From: Carposina sasakii
Lineage: Eukaryota; Arthropoda; Insecta; Lepidoptera; Carposinidae
Direction: 5' to 3'
DNA: 64,000 nt
NCBI GenBank assembly: GCA_014607495.2
Contig: CP053149.1
Span: 14,892,120-14,956,119, forward strand
The position numbers and the translations under genes are program-made. The notes beneath the pieces were generated by a model that had not been told where the DNA came from, did no database searches, and worked only from the letters and a program-made list of their open reading frames with translations. Positions within the stretch are counted from its first letter, which is position 1, and each line of letters begins with the position of its first letter. Shown here one piece after another: positions 11,475 through 24,180 of the stretch.

Positions 11475-12273
11475 AATTTCTGTTACGTGTACATTAAAAT
11501 CACATAACATTAGTTTTCCGTATGTCTGCTTCTACACATGTGGGCACTAATGGCTGCATATGTTCACTTATATATTTATAAATAGACGTTGTACTAGCTG
11601 AATGTAATTCGTAGCTAACTAAATATTAAGGTTTTTCATAATGATAACCGTGCTAATGCGGAGCTCCACTAGAATATAATTTATGAACTGTATGCATCTC
11701 CATCTCCGAAGTTTTGGCTACCCCATTGTGTATCATTCATTCATTTAGTACTTTATGCTGATCTAAAAATCAGCTGTTAAAAAGATGTGTACAGTATTTT
11801 AAATGTCTAAGTACAAAATAGTGTCAGAAAAAAATTATACTCGTATTTTCGCATTCCCATAATCAGCAATGTCAACAAATCATCAGCCGTCGGATGTACC
11901 ATTTGTATTAAAAATAACACATTTTAATAACAACCGGAAACCGGCACTTACACATGGTCGTGGAGCCGAGTTGTCTCAAACATAAATTGACATGATTTCA
12001 TTCATTAAACCCATGAATACTGAACACTTGGTTAATTAGCTCGACATATTTTTCAGGGCTTCGTGAATGATATGTGCATGTGCTGTTATGTATTTGGTGT
12101 TTTGCCTCTTTGTAGGCTGTTTGTAGATTGGATTTTACCAAAATGTTTTCCACGTTCTCCGTAGCATAGTAGAAATTAGTATTATCTTATAGGAATAGGT
12201 TAATTTTTCACATCTGTCCGCGTTATGCTAAACATGAATGCTATGAATGCTAAAGGAAAACAGCCTATATTTA

Positions 12274-12655
12274 TATACAGGATGATTTTTGGTCGTCAAC
12301 GTTCCTGAAAACTACGGAATCTCCTCATCATCACGATCATTTTTTCCATGGAAGCATACCTGGGAAGTGTCTGGTTTCCAAAATTGAATCCAAAGTTGAG
12401 TAAATAGACTGCGTTTTTCTGCATAAATCCACATTGACGCGTGTAGCAAGATTTTTTCATGAGAAATAATTAATATCTGTCTATTAAAAAACTAGCATAA
12501 ACACTGGGCACTTAAAATTTCGACCGATCAAGTAATAAAAAAAAAATATAAAAAATTACATCGTTTCCCAGCATTTTTTTTACCATAAACTTACTTTATT
12601 TGATATATAGAGTATGTACCCTTCGTTAAGGGTGGCAACGAAAAAACATCCTGTA
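12274..12655 (+). mobile_element. 'TATACAGG' MITE, copy 3
   Basis: A full-length copy from TATACAGGATGATTTTTGG to AAAAAACATCCTGTA, with inverted ends. An A-rich run near 12540 differs between copies. Together with copy 4 it defines the family. Confidence 0.9.
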
Positions 12656-14744
12656 TTGTGAGTTAATTCTTCAGGACCAGTGTTATAAGAAACTCCTAGA
12701 TCTGACTGCATATGGGATGTAACAGAAGAGGTATAGAAAGCGAGAACCTTTAGATAAAACAATAGTCCCTTAACCTTTGACAGCGGTATTAGGACTGAAA
12801 AATAATCTTCATAAGATCTAAACCTGAAAATATTTTTTGAATTTGTTTCTCACATTAGTAAGCTTCATAGCGTCTATCTTTCTACACGGTGTAAAGTCCG
12901 AGAGTGCTTCAACTCTTGGGCCTGCATATGTTGGATGACCGATTGAAGAGTTCTACCTATAAATACACATGTAGACAGAAAGATATAGAAAAAAAAAAAA
13001 CAGAATAAATTACCATCGCCAACAAATAATTTCCCAACAAACCACTTTATATTGCCTCCGCGAACTGCGAACACTTTTCATTTGTACCTACCATGAAAGT
13101 GTGAGCACAAGAAAGCGTTTCCGAATGGATTATCGTCGTAAAGAGACGCTTAATAGCACAGCGCAGAGCGTCACAAAGCGTCTGAGTTTGGCAATAAACT
13201 TGTGTTATTCTCTTTGGAAATGTTTTGAAAACACTGTGTATGGTAAGCTTAGCAGAGCGTGTATTGTTCAAAGTTCAAATATATCAAGGTTTTTTTAGCA
13301 TAACATTTTTGGAATTGGATGATGAACAAAAAAGTACAAATACTACATAATTTTTATCCCAGAAAAATAACATTTTGTCGAAATCGCAGGCTAAATAGAT
13401 TAAAGTGGACTCTTTTAGCAGTTTTTGTAGATTGGTACTGCTTCTACTTATATATTGTTTTGATATCGAACTATGAGTTCAATAACCGAAGCTCACAGTG
13501 GGGGTTCAAGTATTATTTTATCTACGCCAATAGATAGGTCATTAATTTGTTAGATATTTACACTTTTGTCTACAAATTCATGGGTAAAGAACTGATCAAA
13601 CCTATTTACCTATATGCCAGTCATCTACTCGTAGCTTTGTTACTACAACTCAATAAAACAAAAAAAATATTGAGAATATTTATTGTCAGTTCAAAAGAAT
13701 GTTTCTTCCAAACTTCCAATCTAAGAGTTAACTAAAATAGGCCAGATAGACCCCAATAATTTAAAATCAAGCGCACAATCCCATATCTCTGACATCAAAG
13801 CCAGGCCCCGGGCGTAATGAGACCAAGTGCTCCAACTCTCATGGCCCGGGACTCCACGGGAACAGTTCCCTGGGCCTCATAAATATGTATAAGCCTTCTT
13901 TTCCTTTACTTATCAATTACGGGTTCGCGGGACGCCAGCCGGAAAATGTGCTGTCGCATCGCAAGGGTTAGGTTTTAGATGTTTGGGTTTATTTGAATTT
14001 TAAAGGTTAGTTCCTTGAGTTTATGGGGAGTTTGAGATATGTGAATGTTTGGAAAATGTAAGGAACAAGATTTAGAACTTTAGTCTAATTTTTAAGGAAC
14101 TCATTAGTATTATTTCAATTTTTAGTAGATTATAGAATACAACATGATACAAGCAATTTAATATATTTGCAGATTAAATAAGTTCCGTTGTTTAATTATA
14201 TTATTCTTTTTGCTTCTTCAGGCAAGATATTATTTATCATAATGCCCCAGATAGAAATTTAATTGTACGGCTTAGAAACCGTCCAATTTATGTTAGCTAG
14301 ATAAAACTTACACTACTACACGTAATGCCAGTACACGAGTTGCACCAATCTACTCAAATATTCACACTCCAACACCTCTGTTTGTTTCATAGCGCAACAA
14401 AACGCAATTCGGTTCGAACTCGCGCCTATATCCCGAAACGACCCCACATTTTAAAGCCGGGGTAAAAAGTACCCGCAATTCGCGATGCCCCCTGTCCCTG
14501 AGGTAGTTTCGATTCAGACTCGATTACGTTTAGGGTTAAACGTCATTGATATTGACGATTGGTGCCCACTAGAGGGGTATTCCATTTTTTTTCTAAACTC
14601 TAATTTGTACGCGCCATGTGGCAAGGGCTGTAGATCCGTATCGTTGTTTATTGATGGTATTTGAATTGTGTTTGTTGTATTTTTATGCGGAAAATTTAAT
14701 TGTTTATATTTTTAAGGGAATTATTAATAAAGAAATGGAAAAAA
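12656..14744. other. No gene seen; two GC-rich patches
   Basis: Bases 13800-13880 contain imperfect inverted GGCCCCGGG/CCCGGG words. Bases 14395-14560 are GC-rich with no open frame of note. The short ORFs at 13101-13735 have no recognisable composition. Confidence 0.4.
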
Positions 14745-14792
14745 TTCCTCACCCGAGTGGGAATCGAACCCACGACCTCTGCATACCATGCT
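14745..14792 (-). mobile_element. tRNA-derived fragment (T-arm and acceptor half)
   Basis: On the minus strand GTGGGTTCGATTCCCAC forms a perfect T-arm with a box B sequence and is followed by TCGGGTGAGG. The D-arm half is missing, so this is a tRNA-derived SINE piece or tRNA pseudogene, not a working tRNA. Confidence 0.6.
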
Positions 14793-15755
14793 ATTTTTAA
14801 GGGAGTCTGAATTTTTATTGTTCTATTCGTCACGTTATTTCTTTATTTGATCTCTTAGTTGAACTACAAAACCAGACGAATCATAGATTATCTACATCTC
14901 ACTCTAGAAGTATCTATGAGCGACCCGCGTGTGACATCTTCTAGAAGGTGATCTATTAATATGAATGTAATGAACGGTTATCTATCGCAATATATCCATC
15001 CTAGTCAAGCTGATTCAAACATACTCATTTGTTTTTGGATTCCTCAGTCTGATTGGATTCCGTACATGAAAATACCTATTGTTACTAATCATAGGGGAGA
15101 CATAACGGAAATATTTATTTATAAAATTATCCTAAAAAGTATCAACTGCCATCCAAACCAGCATGCCATAAAACAATAAGAGAAACTATAAAATAAAAAA
15201 CGGAAATGTATAAAATCCCATCGCCCGCATTCCGAAAAGAGCAATCTTCACAAAAATCTTAGTTGGCCGAATCAAACTTAGCAATTCAGGGTAAATATAC
15301 GGTATGGGGTCTTTTTTACCAATTTAGAGTCGACAGGAGATTGTAGGAGATAAACTGTTTAAGCCCGCATGTGCGCACACGCAACTACCAAAGAAAATGC
15401 ACTTAAACAGAAAGGATATTTATCATATAAGTACCGACTCGATGAAATTTACTTGCGACGAAAGCATTGTAGCTTTCAGGTGGAATTTGTTGATTTTTGT
15501 ATATTGTTCAGCATTACCTAAGGGAAATTAGCACTAGTTATATTTGTTAGGGGGCGTAGTAAAAGAAGCAACACCTATTTTAAAATTTAAATCGAAGTTA
15601 GTAACGGACTACGTTGGAAAATATCCATAAATACTTAACTTAATCTTAGACATAGGCTTAGAATAGACAGATTGCACTAGGTTTGTAAGTATTTGTAATA
15701 TCTTTCGAATAAAATACAAAAAAAATATGTTTTCGTGTCAGACGCATATTCCCTA

Positions 15756-15940
15756 TCACTGAACTGTCTCTTCTTTAAATTTGTATTCTATGCGTAACAC
15801 AGGATGCGCGTCGAAACACATTGTAATTAATAAATCGTTAATGTCGTGATCACTTTTGTTTTCATGGTGGTGTCTGGCTGCTGATTGAGTGGATGGTGAT
15901 TGATGGTCACTGTCGGGCAGCCATTTGTAGTTTGTGATGG
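15756..15940 (-). CDS. Candidate C-terminal exon, product unknown
   Basis: A minus-strand frame open for 86 codons ends at TGA near 15756. The C-terminal part reads like protein: SDHDINDLLITMCFDAH followed by VLRIEYKFKEETVQ and stop. A possible acceptor CTACAG lies upstream, near the STITNYKW codons. It has no recognised domain and no partner exon, so chance remains possible. Confidence 0.22.
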
Positions 15941-16019
15941 TACTCTGTAGTAGGTACTCGTACGTAGGTAGTCCTGCTTTGCTTGTATGGGGGGCTCTTT
16001 TACCTAGTGTAATCATAAT

Positions 16020-17096
16020 TTTTCGGTAAATGACCTATTTCACTATACAAATGCGTGCTTATCCCTGACAGAGATTTCTCTGTGCCAAATTATATCCAGA
16101 TTAATTTTATTCGTTTATGAGTTATTTATATTAATGTAATTAATGTGTATGTAATGAAAATTATATGAATGTGTAGTTAAATATGATGTTTTGTGATAAA
16201 AATGTTCGGTTCTATTTCTCGTTTACATGAATTCCTTATTTCTGAGCTATTAGGTACAGTCTGATTACGTTTTTTTTTTTTATTTTCTTCGGTATTCTCA
16301 AAAATAAAAAACCTTAAAAATATGTTAAAGATAAACTAAACTAAAGAAGAGTTCCACTTCCACAGCTCAACAGCATAGGCTAAAATTACTTGGAGGACGA
16401 AGACTTCGATTTCATATGAATAAATAGTATAAGAAGATAATATAGACATCGAGTCATTGATAAATTTAAAACAATAGACAAAAAAGGGTGAACGCACGTT
16501 TAATAAAAAATAAACATAAGTTTGTGTCATTAATGCTTAAGCTAGTAGTACGTACAGCTTACATGCTGGTTTAAGTATAATAATGGAATTTATGTAGAAC
16601 TTTTTTAGTTATAACTGCTACTTTAAGTGCAACTGATCGTAAGGTTGACTGTATATACCCGCATTCTATTATTAACTGTTAGTTGATTACAGTGTTAATT
16701 ATTTTGATGTGTCAGATTGCTTATTAAGAGGCTTGATGAGATAATCAAAGTTGAGTTTATTTTAGGAACGTCGCTTTTGAAGGGATGTTTTGCCCCACGT
16801 GTAACAAGTTCTTAATGTAATACTTTTATAAGTAACGTAAAAAACTAACGCATCGAAGTTTGTAGGTGCAAATTACTCTTTAGCAAATTGAAGAAACTCA
16901 TTAATTCAGCTAATTCCTATAATAAATATCGAGATTAAATTCGTAGATCAAAAAAGCTACGCTGCTTTTGTTTTCATAGGTTCTTATAAATTTCAATGAA
17001 TAGGTACTTTATAGTCTAATCTTGATATCTTGTATAGCAATTGGTCATCAGTCTTTCTTAAAAAGAGGTTTTTTTTTATGGAATGCCGATGACAAA
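16020..17096. other. No gene or element recognised
   Basis: AT-rich DNA. The 64-codon ORF at 16336-16530 on the minus strand has no features of an exon. Confidence 0.4.
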
Positions 17097-17300
17097 TCTT
17101 ACTAATATTATTTAAAAGTATGAATGTTTGGTACGCTCTCAAGCGAAAACTTCTCAACCGATCATCGTGAAACTTTGTATAGATTTTTTATAGGTATTAG
17201 GAGTAAAATAGGATACTTTTAATCACGGGAAAATATTTTTATTCAGGATAATTTCGATATTTCGTTTTTTACGCAGTCCTCGCGGAGTCGAGGACACTAG
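17097..17300 (+). mobile_element. Complete non-autonomous Helitron
   Basis: Starts TCTTACTAATATTATTT directly after an A and ends CACTAG directly before a T. Helitrons insert between A and T without a target duplication and end in CTRR, so the borders fit. A 3' hairpin CCTCG-CGGAGT-CGAGG lies just before the CTAG. It encodes no Rep/helicase, hence it is non-autonomous. Right after the end comes AATATTATAAATGG, which looks like another 5' Helitron start, possibly a tandem copy. Confidence 0.75.
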
Positions 17301-17317
17301 TAATATTATAAATGGCC

Positions 17318-20021
17318 AGAAGACGGTCCGCTTGTTGGTGTAGGAAATATATAGCCGATATGATCTGATATAATGAGAAAAGAGGTGCGGAATATTGCGT
17401 CAAAACTAAAAAAAAGTGTAAATGGAACAAACCTCTCTACTAGTCTAAATACTTGTAGTTTAACGTATTAATTCCTTTCACCCACTGCCACTTTGATTAA
17501 ACTGGACTAATTTGACAAATCTTCCGAAGTAGGTTATTCAAATCTTCATCCATCCTGGACAAGTTGAGTCAACCTCCTAGAGCTACTAATCACATGTTAT
17601 TCCCTCTGATTAAAGCACAGCTTGGGTCTAATGAGTGAGTCACTAGTCGTGGCTCCTTTAAACGCACAGATGATACGATTTTTGTATCAGGTAGACCCTT
17701 TATCACTGTTAGTAAGTGTACTCTTGATTACTCTTGAATTTCGATGATTTTGATTTCCAAGTTTTAGATACTTGGCACTAGCGTCCAGTAAAGATAGTAC
17801 CTAAGGTGAGGTTGAAAGCATTTCAATAGTTTTGGACGTGTAATTTTATTTCAACGAGTTAGCACACAAACACACTTCTAACGCAAAAGCTATTATGTTA
17901 CCAAAAATACTGCACTAGTCTCATTCCTGGTATATACCCAAGTAAGTCCATAAAGTAACAATTAAAAACACGGGCCTAAAAAGTAGTAACGTATAAACAG
18001 CTCTTATAATCTGTTGCCTCCGTTCTCACAGAGCCGCTCATCTTTCTCAATCAACAGAGGACGATTTTTATTGTTTTCGATTGCTACCCGCGTCGTTTTT
18101 AATGCGCTTTTTTCCTTTAATTTCAAAGCAAAAGCCACGATTGGATAATTAATTTTACCGTCTCTTTATTAAAGTTAACGGGTGCAGCTAGAATCCACTA
18201 AAACGCTCTTTGTGAGTTAACTCGGTTTTACAGTTGTAGTTACCGTTTTATTGCGAATTGATTGGGTTTTGTTGGCTTTTTGTTGGACGTTGGGATCGTA
18301 AAGTGTAAATTATAAAATTTGTAGCGCGTTTTATTAAAATCGTACTTTTTATTATTTAGGGAGAATGGATATTATGAAGACTAAGTTTTGGTAAACTCTG
18401 GGATTTCAATAAGCATGTTTCTTAATCTTGGTGTCTTTGTTTTTTATTATTTGACGGTGGTTAAAATATTTAAAAATAGTATGTTTATTATTTATTTTAT
18501 AAATTGATCCCTTTGATGAACTATGACTACTAGTAACTGACCCTTCCTGCCACGCTAGCCACATAGTTTTGAATATCGGAAGAATCAATAATAGGGATGT
18601 TGACACATTATTTTACTTGTATTTATATCGAAAGATCACAAGATAAAAGAAACATTTGCGAAAGAAAAACTTTGCTAGCGCGAACACTTTCCGAGATGTA
18701 ACAATTTCAAAATCTCAATTTTAGACTTGCCAAAAACGCTCCATACAAACGGCTACCACGTTATGGCGTCACTCTTTTGTATGCGCGTAAAAGAACTTTT
18801 GTACTAAAGCTATATTAAATGTTGCTAAATGTTAAAGTTGCTGTAAATGATGCAGGTGGTTATGTGGTGTTGTAATTTTCAATTAATTTCACATTTTAAA
18901 AATGGACTTGCCCACTTAACTTTGAAGGCTTATTACTATCTCATTTGGGCACTTATTCAAATTGTAATTTTACAGATAGGTATGATTTTGATCATTTATT
19001 CTGATAAGCATAAAATGTTACTAAAATTCAACCATATAGGAAACATCCCAATTCATATTATGATGATTATATTTTTTACTTCCTAATCATAGTTACAATA
19101 ACTTTCTTTTTTCTATTTAGTTTTTCTTTATTTTTGTCTGAAAACAAAAAAGTACTCGACTATAAATTCCCTAGAGCATTGCTGTCAGTCCTGTTCTACT
19201 CTTTTAATAAACAGTATTGTTTAGTTCGTCCTTATTTCGTCGCGTTTTTAAACTCCCATTAGGGAGACTAATGACAGCTAACTTTTTTAGTTGACTGACA
19301 GCAGTGACAGTGGCCGCATAGTAATTGCTCTTTTTGGGTGCAGTCGGTAAAGGCTTCCCATGAGCTTTTTGACACGATTGGTTTGGTTGCCGCTACTGGG
19401 CAGACTTCAAGTTTCAAATCCTGGTAGGAGCTGAAATTGTGAATAATACTATGCGTTACTATTACTTATAAAGAGGGTGGCCCAAATACGGTTTTAAGAG
19501 TTTAGATCAAAGCTAATTTCCTCGCGGGTTTTAGTCTGTTAAAGCAATCGTGAGCATAGTTACTCGTACTTTACGTTTGAGGAAAAAGAAATTATTTAAT
19601 ATATAATTAAATTGCCATCGTGTGTCCTGCGGTTTTGTAAAAATAAAAAAAGTTTAAATAGCTATCGAAACACATGGCGCGTTTAATAATTTTTTTAAAG
19701 CTATTTACCATGGACATATTCTGCCTTAAAAAAATAACAATGATGTTGATAATGGTTGTTAAATTAGTGACTAAGTTAATCTACGAAAAAATTTTATGCC
19801 GTCTTCTACCTAAGCATTTCGTTATAAAAATTACCGTAGTCCAACACCATGTAAGTAATGTTAATTCATCATTTAATTAATTAACCTATCCCATAATCAC
19901 GACAGCTCACTCGCTGGTCACACAAATCCGGCTTTACTAAATCACACCCTCTTATCTACTAGCACACGCAAACAACTCAGATTTACATACTTTAGACGTG
20001 TTTGTAGGTAAATATCATATG
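17318..20021. other. No gene recognised
   Basis: Bases 19385-19440 carry a tRNA-like AGTTTCAAATCCTGG stretch too degenerate to call. ORFs at 18847-19086 and 19674-19880 are hydrophobic, AT-driven frames without support. Confidence 0.4.
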
Positions 20022-20130
20022 CATCAGCTTAGTCGACTGCTGGACGTAGGCCTTCTCCAAGCACACACGGGGTTACTGCCATAAGGGGGTTTTGCCCATT
20101 GTCATCACGCTACACAGGTCGGAAAAAGGG
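20022..20130 (-). mobile_element. LINE 3' tail, AYVQQW family
   Basis: On the minus strand GGCCTACGTCCAGCAG encodes the AYVQQ end of a LINE protein. It is preceded by a GGGCAAAACCCCC-like block and AGCGTG. See the longer copy at 26885-27162. Confidence 0.65.
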
Positions 20131-20176
20131 TGCAAATTACCTAAACCCACATCAGCAATTTTACCTTCCACGCGGT

Positions 20177-20374
20177 ACAGCCTACCGCGGCTTTTCAGGC
20201 TCAAATTTCATGTAAGTTTCTGAAGAGACAAATTTTATGACGTATTTACCCTAGAACGGTTAAACGAAATGGATAACAGCCTACCGCGGCTTTTCAGGCT
20301 CAAATTTCATGTAAGTTTCTGAAGAGACAAATTTTATGACGTAATTACCCTAGAACGGTTAAACGAAATGGATA
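20177..20374. repeat. Perfect-looking tandem duplication, 2 x 99 bp
   Basis: Bases 20177-20275 and 20276-20374 are identical except for one base (GACGTATTTACC against GACGTAATTACC). There is no shared ORF; all forward frames contain stops. It is either a very recent duplication or an assembly artefact. Confidence 0.95.
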
Positions 20375-20879
20375 AAAGTCTGAACTACTTATTAGATACC
20401 CATTACAAAGAAAATATTACGTCTTTATGATGAAGACGAAGTGGAGGCAGAGTGCGTAGATAATTTGAAACTTGAATTAATAATATTATTAGGTAATAAT
20501 ATTTAAATATAGATAATACCTATTTTTTCTATAAAGCCAAGCATCAGTTTACTAATAAATTACCTATTGAAAATCTACTTTATTTTAAAATTTCCAGTTC
20601 CACCTATATTTGATTCATTTGAATAAAATATGAAATACGCGAAATTAACTGGCCATAAAACCGGCGCGTGTTGCGAAACAAACTAATTTGAAGTAAATTA
20701 TTTACTGTATTATACGAAACTGAAGAGGTAATGTCGATCATTTAAAAATCTAAATGCAAATAAACCTACCCCTACTATTTGTTCATGGGAATTCAAACTC
20801 GATAACGTGACTTTAGTGACACCTACATCCCGATCGGTATGCTAAGGAGCTTCGCTAGCTTTCGCCAAAAATGTTGCCA

Positions 20880-21027
20880 AAACACAAGATCGTGAATCAG
20901 ATCTTATAGCCACATTTAGCATAGCGGAGTCAAATGATCAGTGACCAGTTGCTAGCTCATCGCCTAAGAGAACGCCCCTAAATTCATTAGTCGACTCTTA
21001 CGACATATATGGAAGGAGATATAGTGC
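20880..21027 (-). repeat. Dispersed repeat, 'GTCGACT / GCTATGCTAAATGTGGCT' family
   Basis: Read in reverse it shows GTCGTAAGAGTCGACTAA, GCGATGAGCTAGCAACTGG and GCTATGCTAAATGTGGC in the family order. One of the better preserved copies. Confidence 0.65.
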
Positions 21028-21129
21028 TAAACCCTTCTTAATAAAATGCTTATTGGTACGTAATTTTTTAACAACAATATAAAAAAACGATTTCATTTTA
21101 ATCACTTACGACTAACATGAAATTCTTAA

Positions 21130-21230
21130 TTACGTAACGCTATCGACTCGCAAGCAAAATCTATGAAGTATGACAGTGTGACGGTTACGTTACGAACTAT
21201 GGAGAGGTTCGTGCTTGCCCCAGAGCAATC
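21130..21230. mobile_element. MITE piece, 'GAGAGGTTCGTGCTT' family
   Basis: Shares ACGTTACGAACTATGG and GAGAGGTTCGTGCTTGCCCC with the 106-bp element at 30609-30714. The left end is changed, so only the right half is clear. Confidence 0.5.
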
Positions 21231-21663
21231 GAGTTTCGTTCGAGTTGTACTAGTAGGCGCTAGTCACTTAGCCACATCGTTAGTGCACTACCGCGAGCTT
21301 TGACGGCGGGCCAAAGTAAACACATTTGAACCGATTTTTAACTGTTCAGCTCACGGCGCGCCTGTTATTATGGGCAATATATCAGAATATTGTAAAAATG
21401 AGGGTAATTTCACCCTTGTTTGTTCGCGATGAATGTTTACTACCCCTACTGTGGAGTCACGTGGGTTGAATGGGAGTTGTGTAAGGTTTTTTTTTGATGT
21501 TTTCTTATTGATAACTTCTGGCGTTGGACTTCAATATTATGAAAAATTAATCGGCTTTACAATCCATACTTGATTTGTTATAGGTATACTTCAAATTTAA
21601 GGTCATTATTTTGCACGGTGTTGCTGCGGGATTTTACTAGAATACATCAGCAACATTCGCTTC

Positions 21664-21825
21664 GGTACATGTCGTAAGAGTCTACTAAACTAAGGATCGT
21701 ACTAGGGATTTCTCTCGGGCGATGAGCTAGCAACTTTTCACCGATTTCTTTTTTAATCTATCCCCGGTTGCTAAAGGTATCGGTAGGATCTCTTTATGTA
21801 TAACCCCGGAGTTCTAGGTACCCTA
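21664..21825 (+). repeat. Dispersed repeat, 'GTCGACT / GCTATGCT' family, diverged
   Basis: GTACATGTCGTAAGAGTCTA and GGGCGATGAGCTAGCAACTT match the copy at 20880. The right part is diverged (GGTTGCTAAAGGTATCGG). It lies just upstream of a SINE. Confidence 0.55.
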
Positions 21826-21872
21826 TCTCAGGAACGCAATCGTGTTTATATATTTATTTGTATTATGTAATC

Positions 21873-22130
21873 TATGCTGCTCTGGAAGTGAAAAACGTAT
21901 AATACTACAGCTGCTTCTCTTCCCGGGCATACTGTACAAGTCAGTAGAGGGACATGAGGGTCTTGGTGTTTTGTAGGCGATGGGCTGACCACCTGTCACT
22001 ACTAACCGAACTTGTACATCTCAACTATACCCTCAAAATTTGTCAGAAGTGGCACCATGTGGTTCTGTCGGCCCTTGGTGCTCTGCCTACCCCGTAAGGG
22101 ATAGAGGCGTGATTATATGTATGTATGTAA
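21873..22130 (+). mobile_element. SINE, full length (copy 1 of 7)
   Basis: Runs from TATGCTGCTCTGGAAGTG to GATTATATGTATGTATGTAA. Fixed blocks in order are TTCCCGGGCATACTGTACAA, GGCGATGGGCTGACCACC, AACTTGTACATCTCAAC, CAGAAGTGGCACCATGTGG and TACCCCGTAAGGGATA. The tail is a GTAT microsatellite. A family with this tail is common in noctuid-type Lepidoptera. Other copies are at 38145, 48367, 48743, 49876, 56737 and 61221. Confidence 0.85.
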
Positions 22131-22217
22131 TTTATGAAAATGGTCATTTTGCCTAATAATAAAAGCACGTTGATATACTCAATGAATTTACTTGTGAACT
22201 GAATTTATATTAAAATA

Positions 22218-22423
22218 CTAGTGGACGCCCGCGACTCTGTCCGCGTGGACTACAGAAAAAAAAATTGAAATTATCCGGGACAAAAACACAAACACACAGA
22301 CAAAAATTAAAAAAATCATTGTTTTGGGTACTATTGCGTTGATAAAGGTATTCTATAATATTTTGTCTTATATATCTTCTATGTACAGACAGCGATCCGT
22401 TACATTTATATTATATGTATAGA
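22218..22423 (-). mobile_element. Non-autonomous Helitron
   Basis: In plus orientation it begins CTAGTGGACGCCCGCGAC after an A and ends TGTATAGA before a T, so reversed it reads A|TC...CTAG|T. The GTAACGGATCGCTGTC block matches the element at 1-114, and the CTAG end matches the insert at 48398-48557. No coding sequence. Confidence 0.75.
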
Positions 22424-23445
22424 TGTATAGATAGATGAAAATCTTATTGGAAAATGGAAAAAAAAACGTACCTATCTACCACAAAAAATGTTTTAGGTCC
22501 ACTTGGATTTCCACAGTCCCTGTGGATGCAGTAGCATCACAAGCAAAACTTCAATAATATAAAATTAAACCATGACAGAATAATCATAAAAAAACCTGTC
22601 ATATAACCACCCCTTATATTGCGCGTAATAACCCCGATAACTCTATTAACCCCCTAAACTTTGTTTACCTAATAGAATAATGACCTATCGTATAATAAAT
22701 TGGAAGATTTCCATACTTGATAGCGGTCTTCGTTTATCATTTTAATACTCGGAGTGCCTCAAGGGTACACCAGTGACGTCATTAGCCAGCATGTTTTACA
22801 ACGTTTCGAAACTACCCTCAATCGAAAGGCGAGCGAAATTGAACTGTAACTCTATAGCGTTATGTTTAAATGTTGTTTTTCCGAGTGTCTACAAAAACTC
22901 GGTTTTGTACTAAGTAAAAAGGGAGTCATCGAAAGTTTGACAGTCCAGCCGTATTATTAAATTGTGATACAAATGATAGGTGTAGCTAATGATTAGTAAT
23001 TTGTAACTGAATTTGTTTGGACGACTGATGGCTTAATATACCGGGGCTTGGCCTACGATTTGGTATCAAAGTTAGGGTACGTACGAGTATGCACCGACAT
23101 TGTATTGAGGTTGTGGTTGTCACAACAAAATCATTTTCTTTTCCACGCGCATAAGATTACTACCTATTATATTTTTGATGAAAAATACCCTTTTTGTGTA
23201 CGTTTTTTATAACTTTCTTTAATACTTATTCTGGTAATCGTCTTGTCCAAATTAATTAACTTATAAGTATTTATTTTCATGTAATTACTCCTCTGAATGA
23301 TACAGTTTTAAACTCTCTGATGTCTGTCTCTAGATGTCTTATGCAATATCTACAAAAGAGATCTATCAAAGAAATTATCTAACTATATAACTATAGGTAT
23401 TATACTTCTTATATTTTTTATCCCCGTGCTGACAATATAGTCAAA
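22424..23445. other. No gene or element recognised
   Basis: AT-rich, stops in all frames, no convincing inverted repeat. Confidence 0.4.
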
Positions 23446-23583
23446 AAATCATACTGCGATCACCAACCCGCCTGCCCAGCGTGGTGATTATGGGAAAAAA
23501 CCCTTGTGGCAGTAGCCTTGTGGCGTGCCCTGGGGGAGGCCTACGTCCAGCAGTGGACTGCGATAGGCTGAACACAAAGACGA
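23446..23583 (+). mobile_element. LINE 3' tail, AYVQQW family
   Basis: CACCAACCCGCCTGCCCAGC, then GTGGCAGTAGCCTTGTGG, then a codon run reading EAYVQQWTAIG and TGA. Only the very end of the element is kept. Confidence 0.75.
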
Positions 23584-24025
23584 CTTATCCCCGTACTAAG
23601 ATGAGGCTAGATCCATCTAATTACGAAATAATACTACCTACTTGGTAGATACGTTAAACAAACGTAAGAGCATAGCGATATTTTGTACTAATTTAGTAGA
23701 AATAGTACAGAAGAACACAGAGCTTACATAGAAAAACTCACTTGTCTTCCGCGATACCGCAGTTTCCACTAAATTGAGCTTAATTTTAAAACTGGCCACA
23801 CCGTGTTTTTGTATCGTATGCACCTCTTCATACACACGGAAGAAAAGCATGCTTTAATACGTCCTATCGTTGTAAAAGACACCTGTCTATAGGTACGAGT
23901 ACCTGGATAGATCATAGTAGCAGTAGGTAGAAGCTAAACTAACTTTTTTTTTAAACGTTTTTGTTATGTACCAATTTCAATTTTAATTGTAGCAGCTGTA
24001 ATCTCAAGAAACTGAGAAATAATGA

Positions 24026-24180
24026 TGCAGGATCATAAAGGAGATCTAACAGCCACGCTTAGCATAGCGGGGTTAAGTGTAAGATTATCATTGATAGCTT
24101 ATCGACTGAGTGAACGTCCGAGTTCCTTAGTCAGCTATTACGACATGCACGGGAGGAGCATGCAGCTGATGTAATCTAGT
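24026..24180 (-). repeat. Dispersed repeat, 'GTCGACT / GCTATGCT' family
   Basis: Reversed it reads CATGCTCCTCCCGTGCATGT, GTAATAGCTGACTAAGGAA, then CCCCGCTATGCTAAGCGTGG. This copy keeps a 5' part that the 10230 copy lacks. Confidence 0.6.

Noticed and set aside
19385..19440. tRNA or tRNA-derived SINE
   Set aside because: Only a degenerate box B-like word (AGTTTCAAATCCTGG); no supporting stems or second copy.
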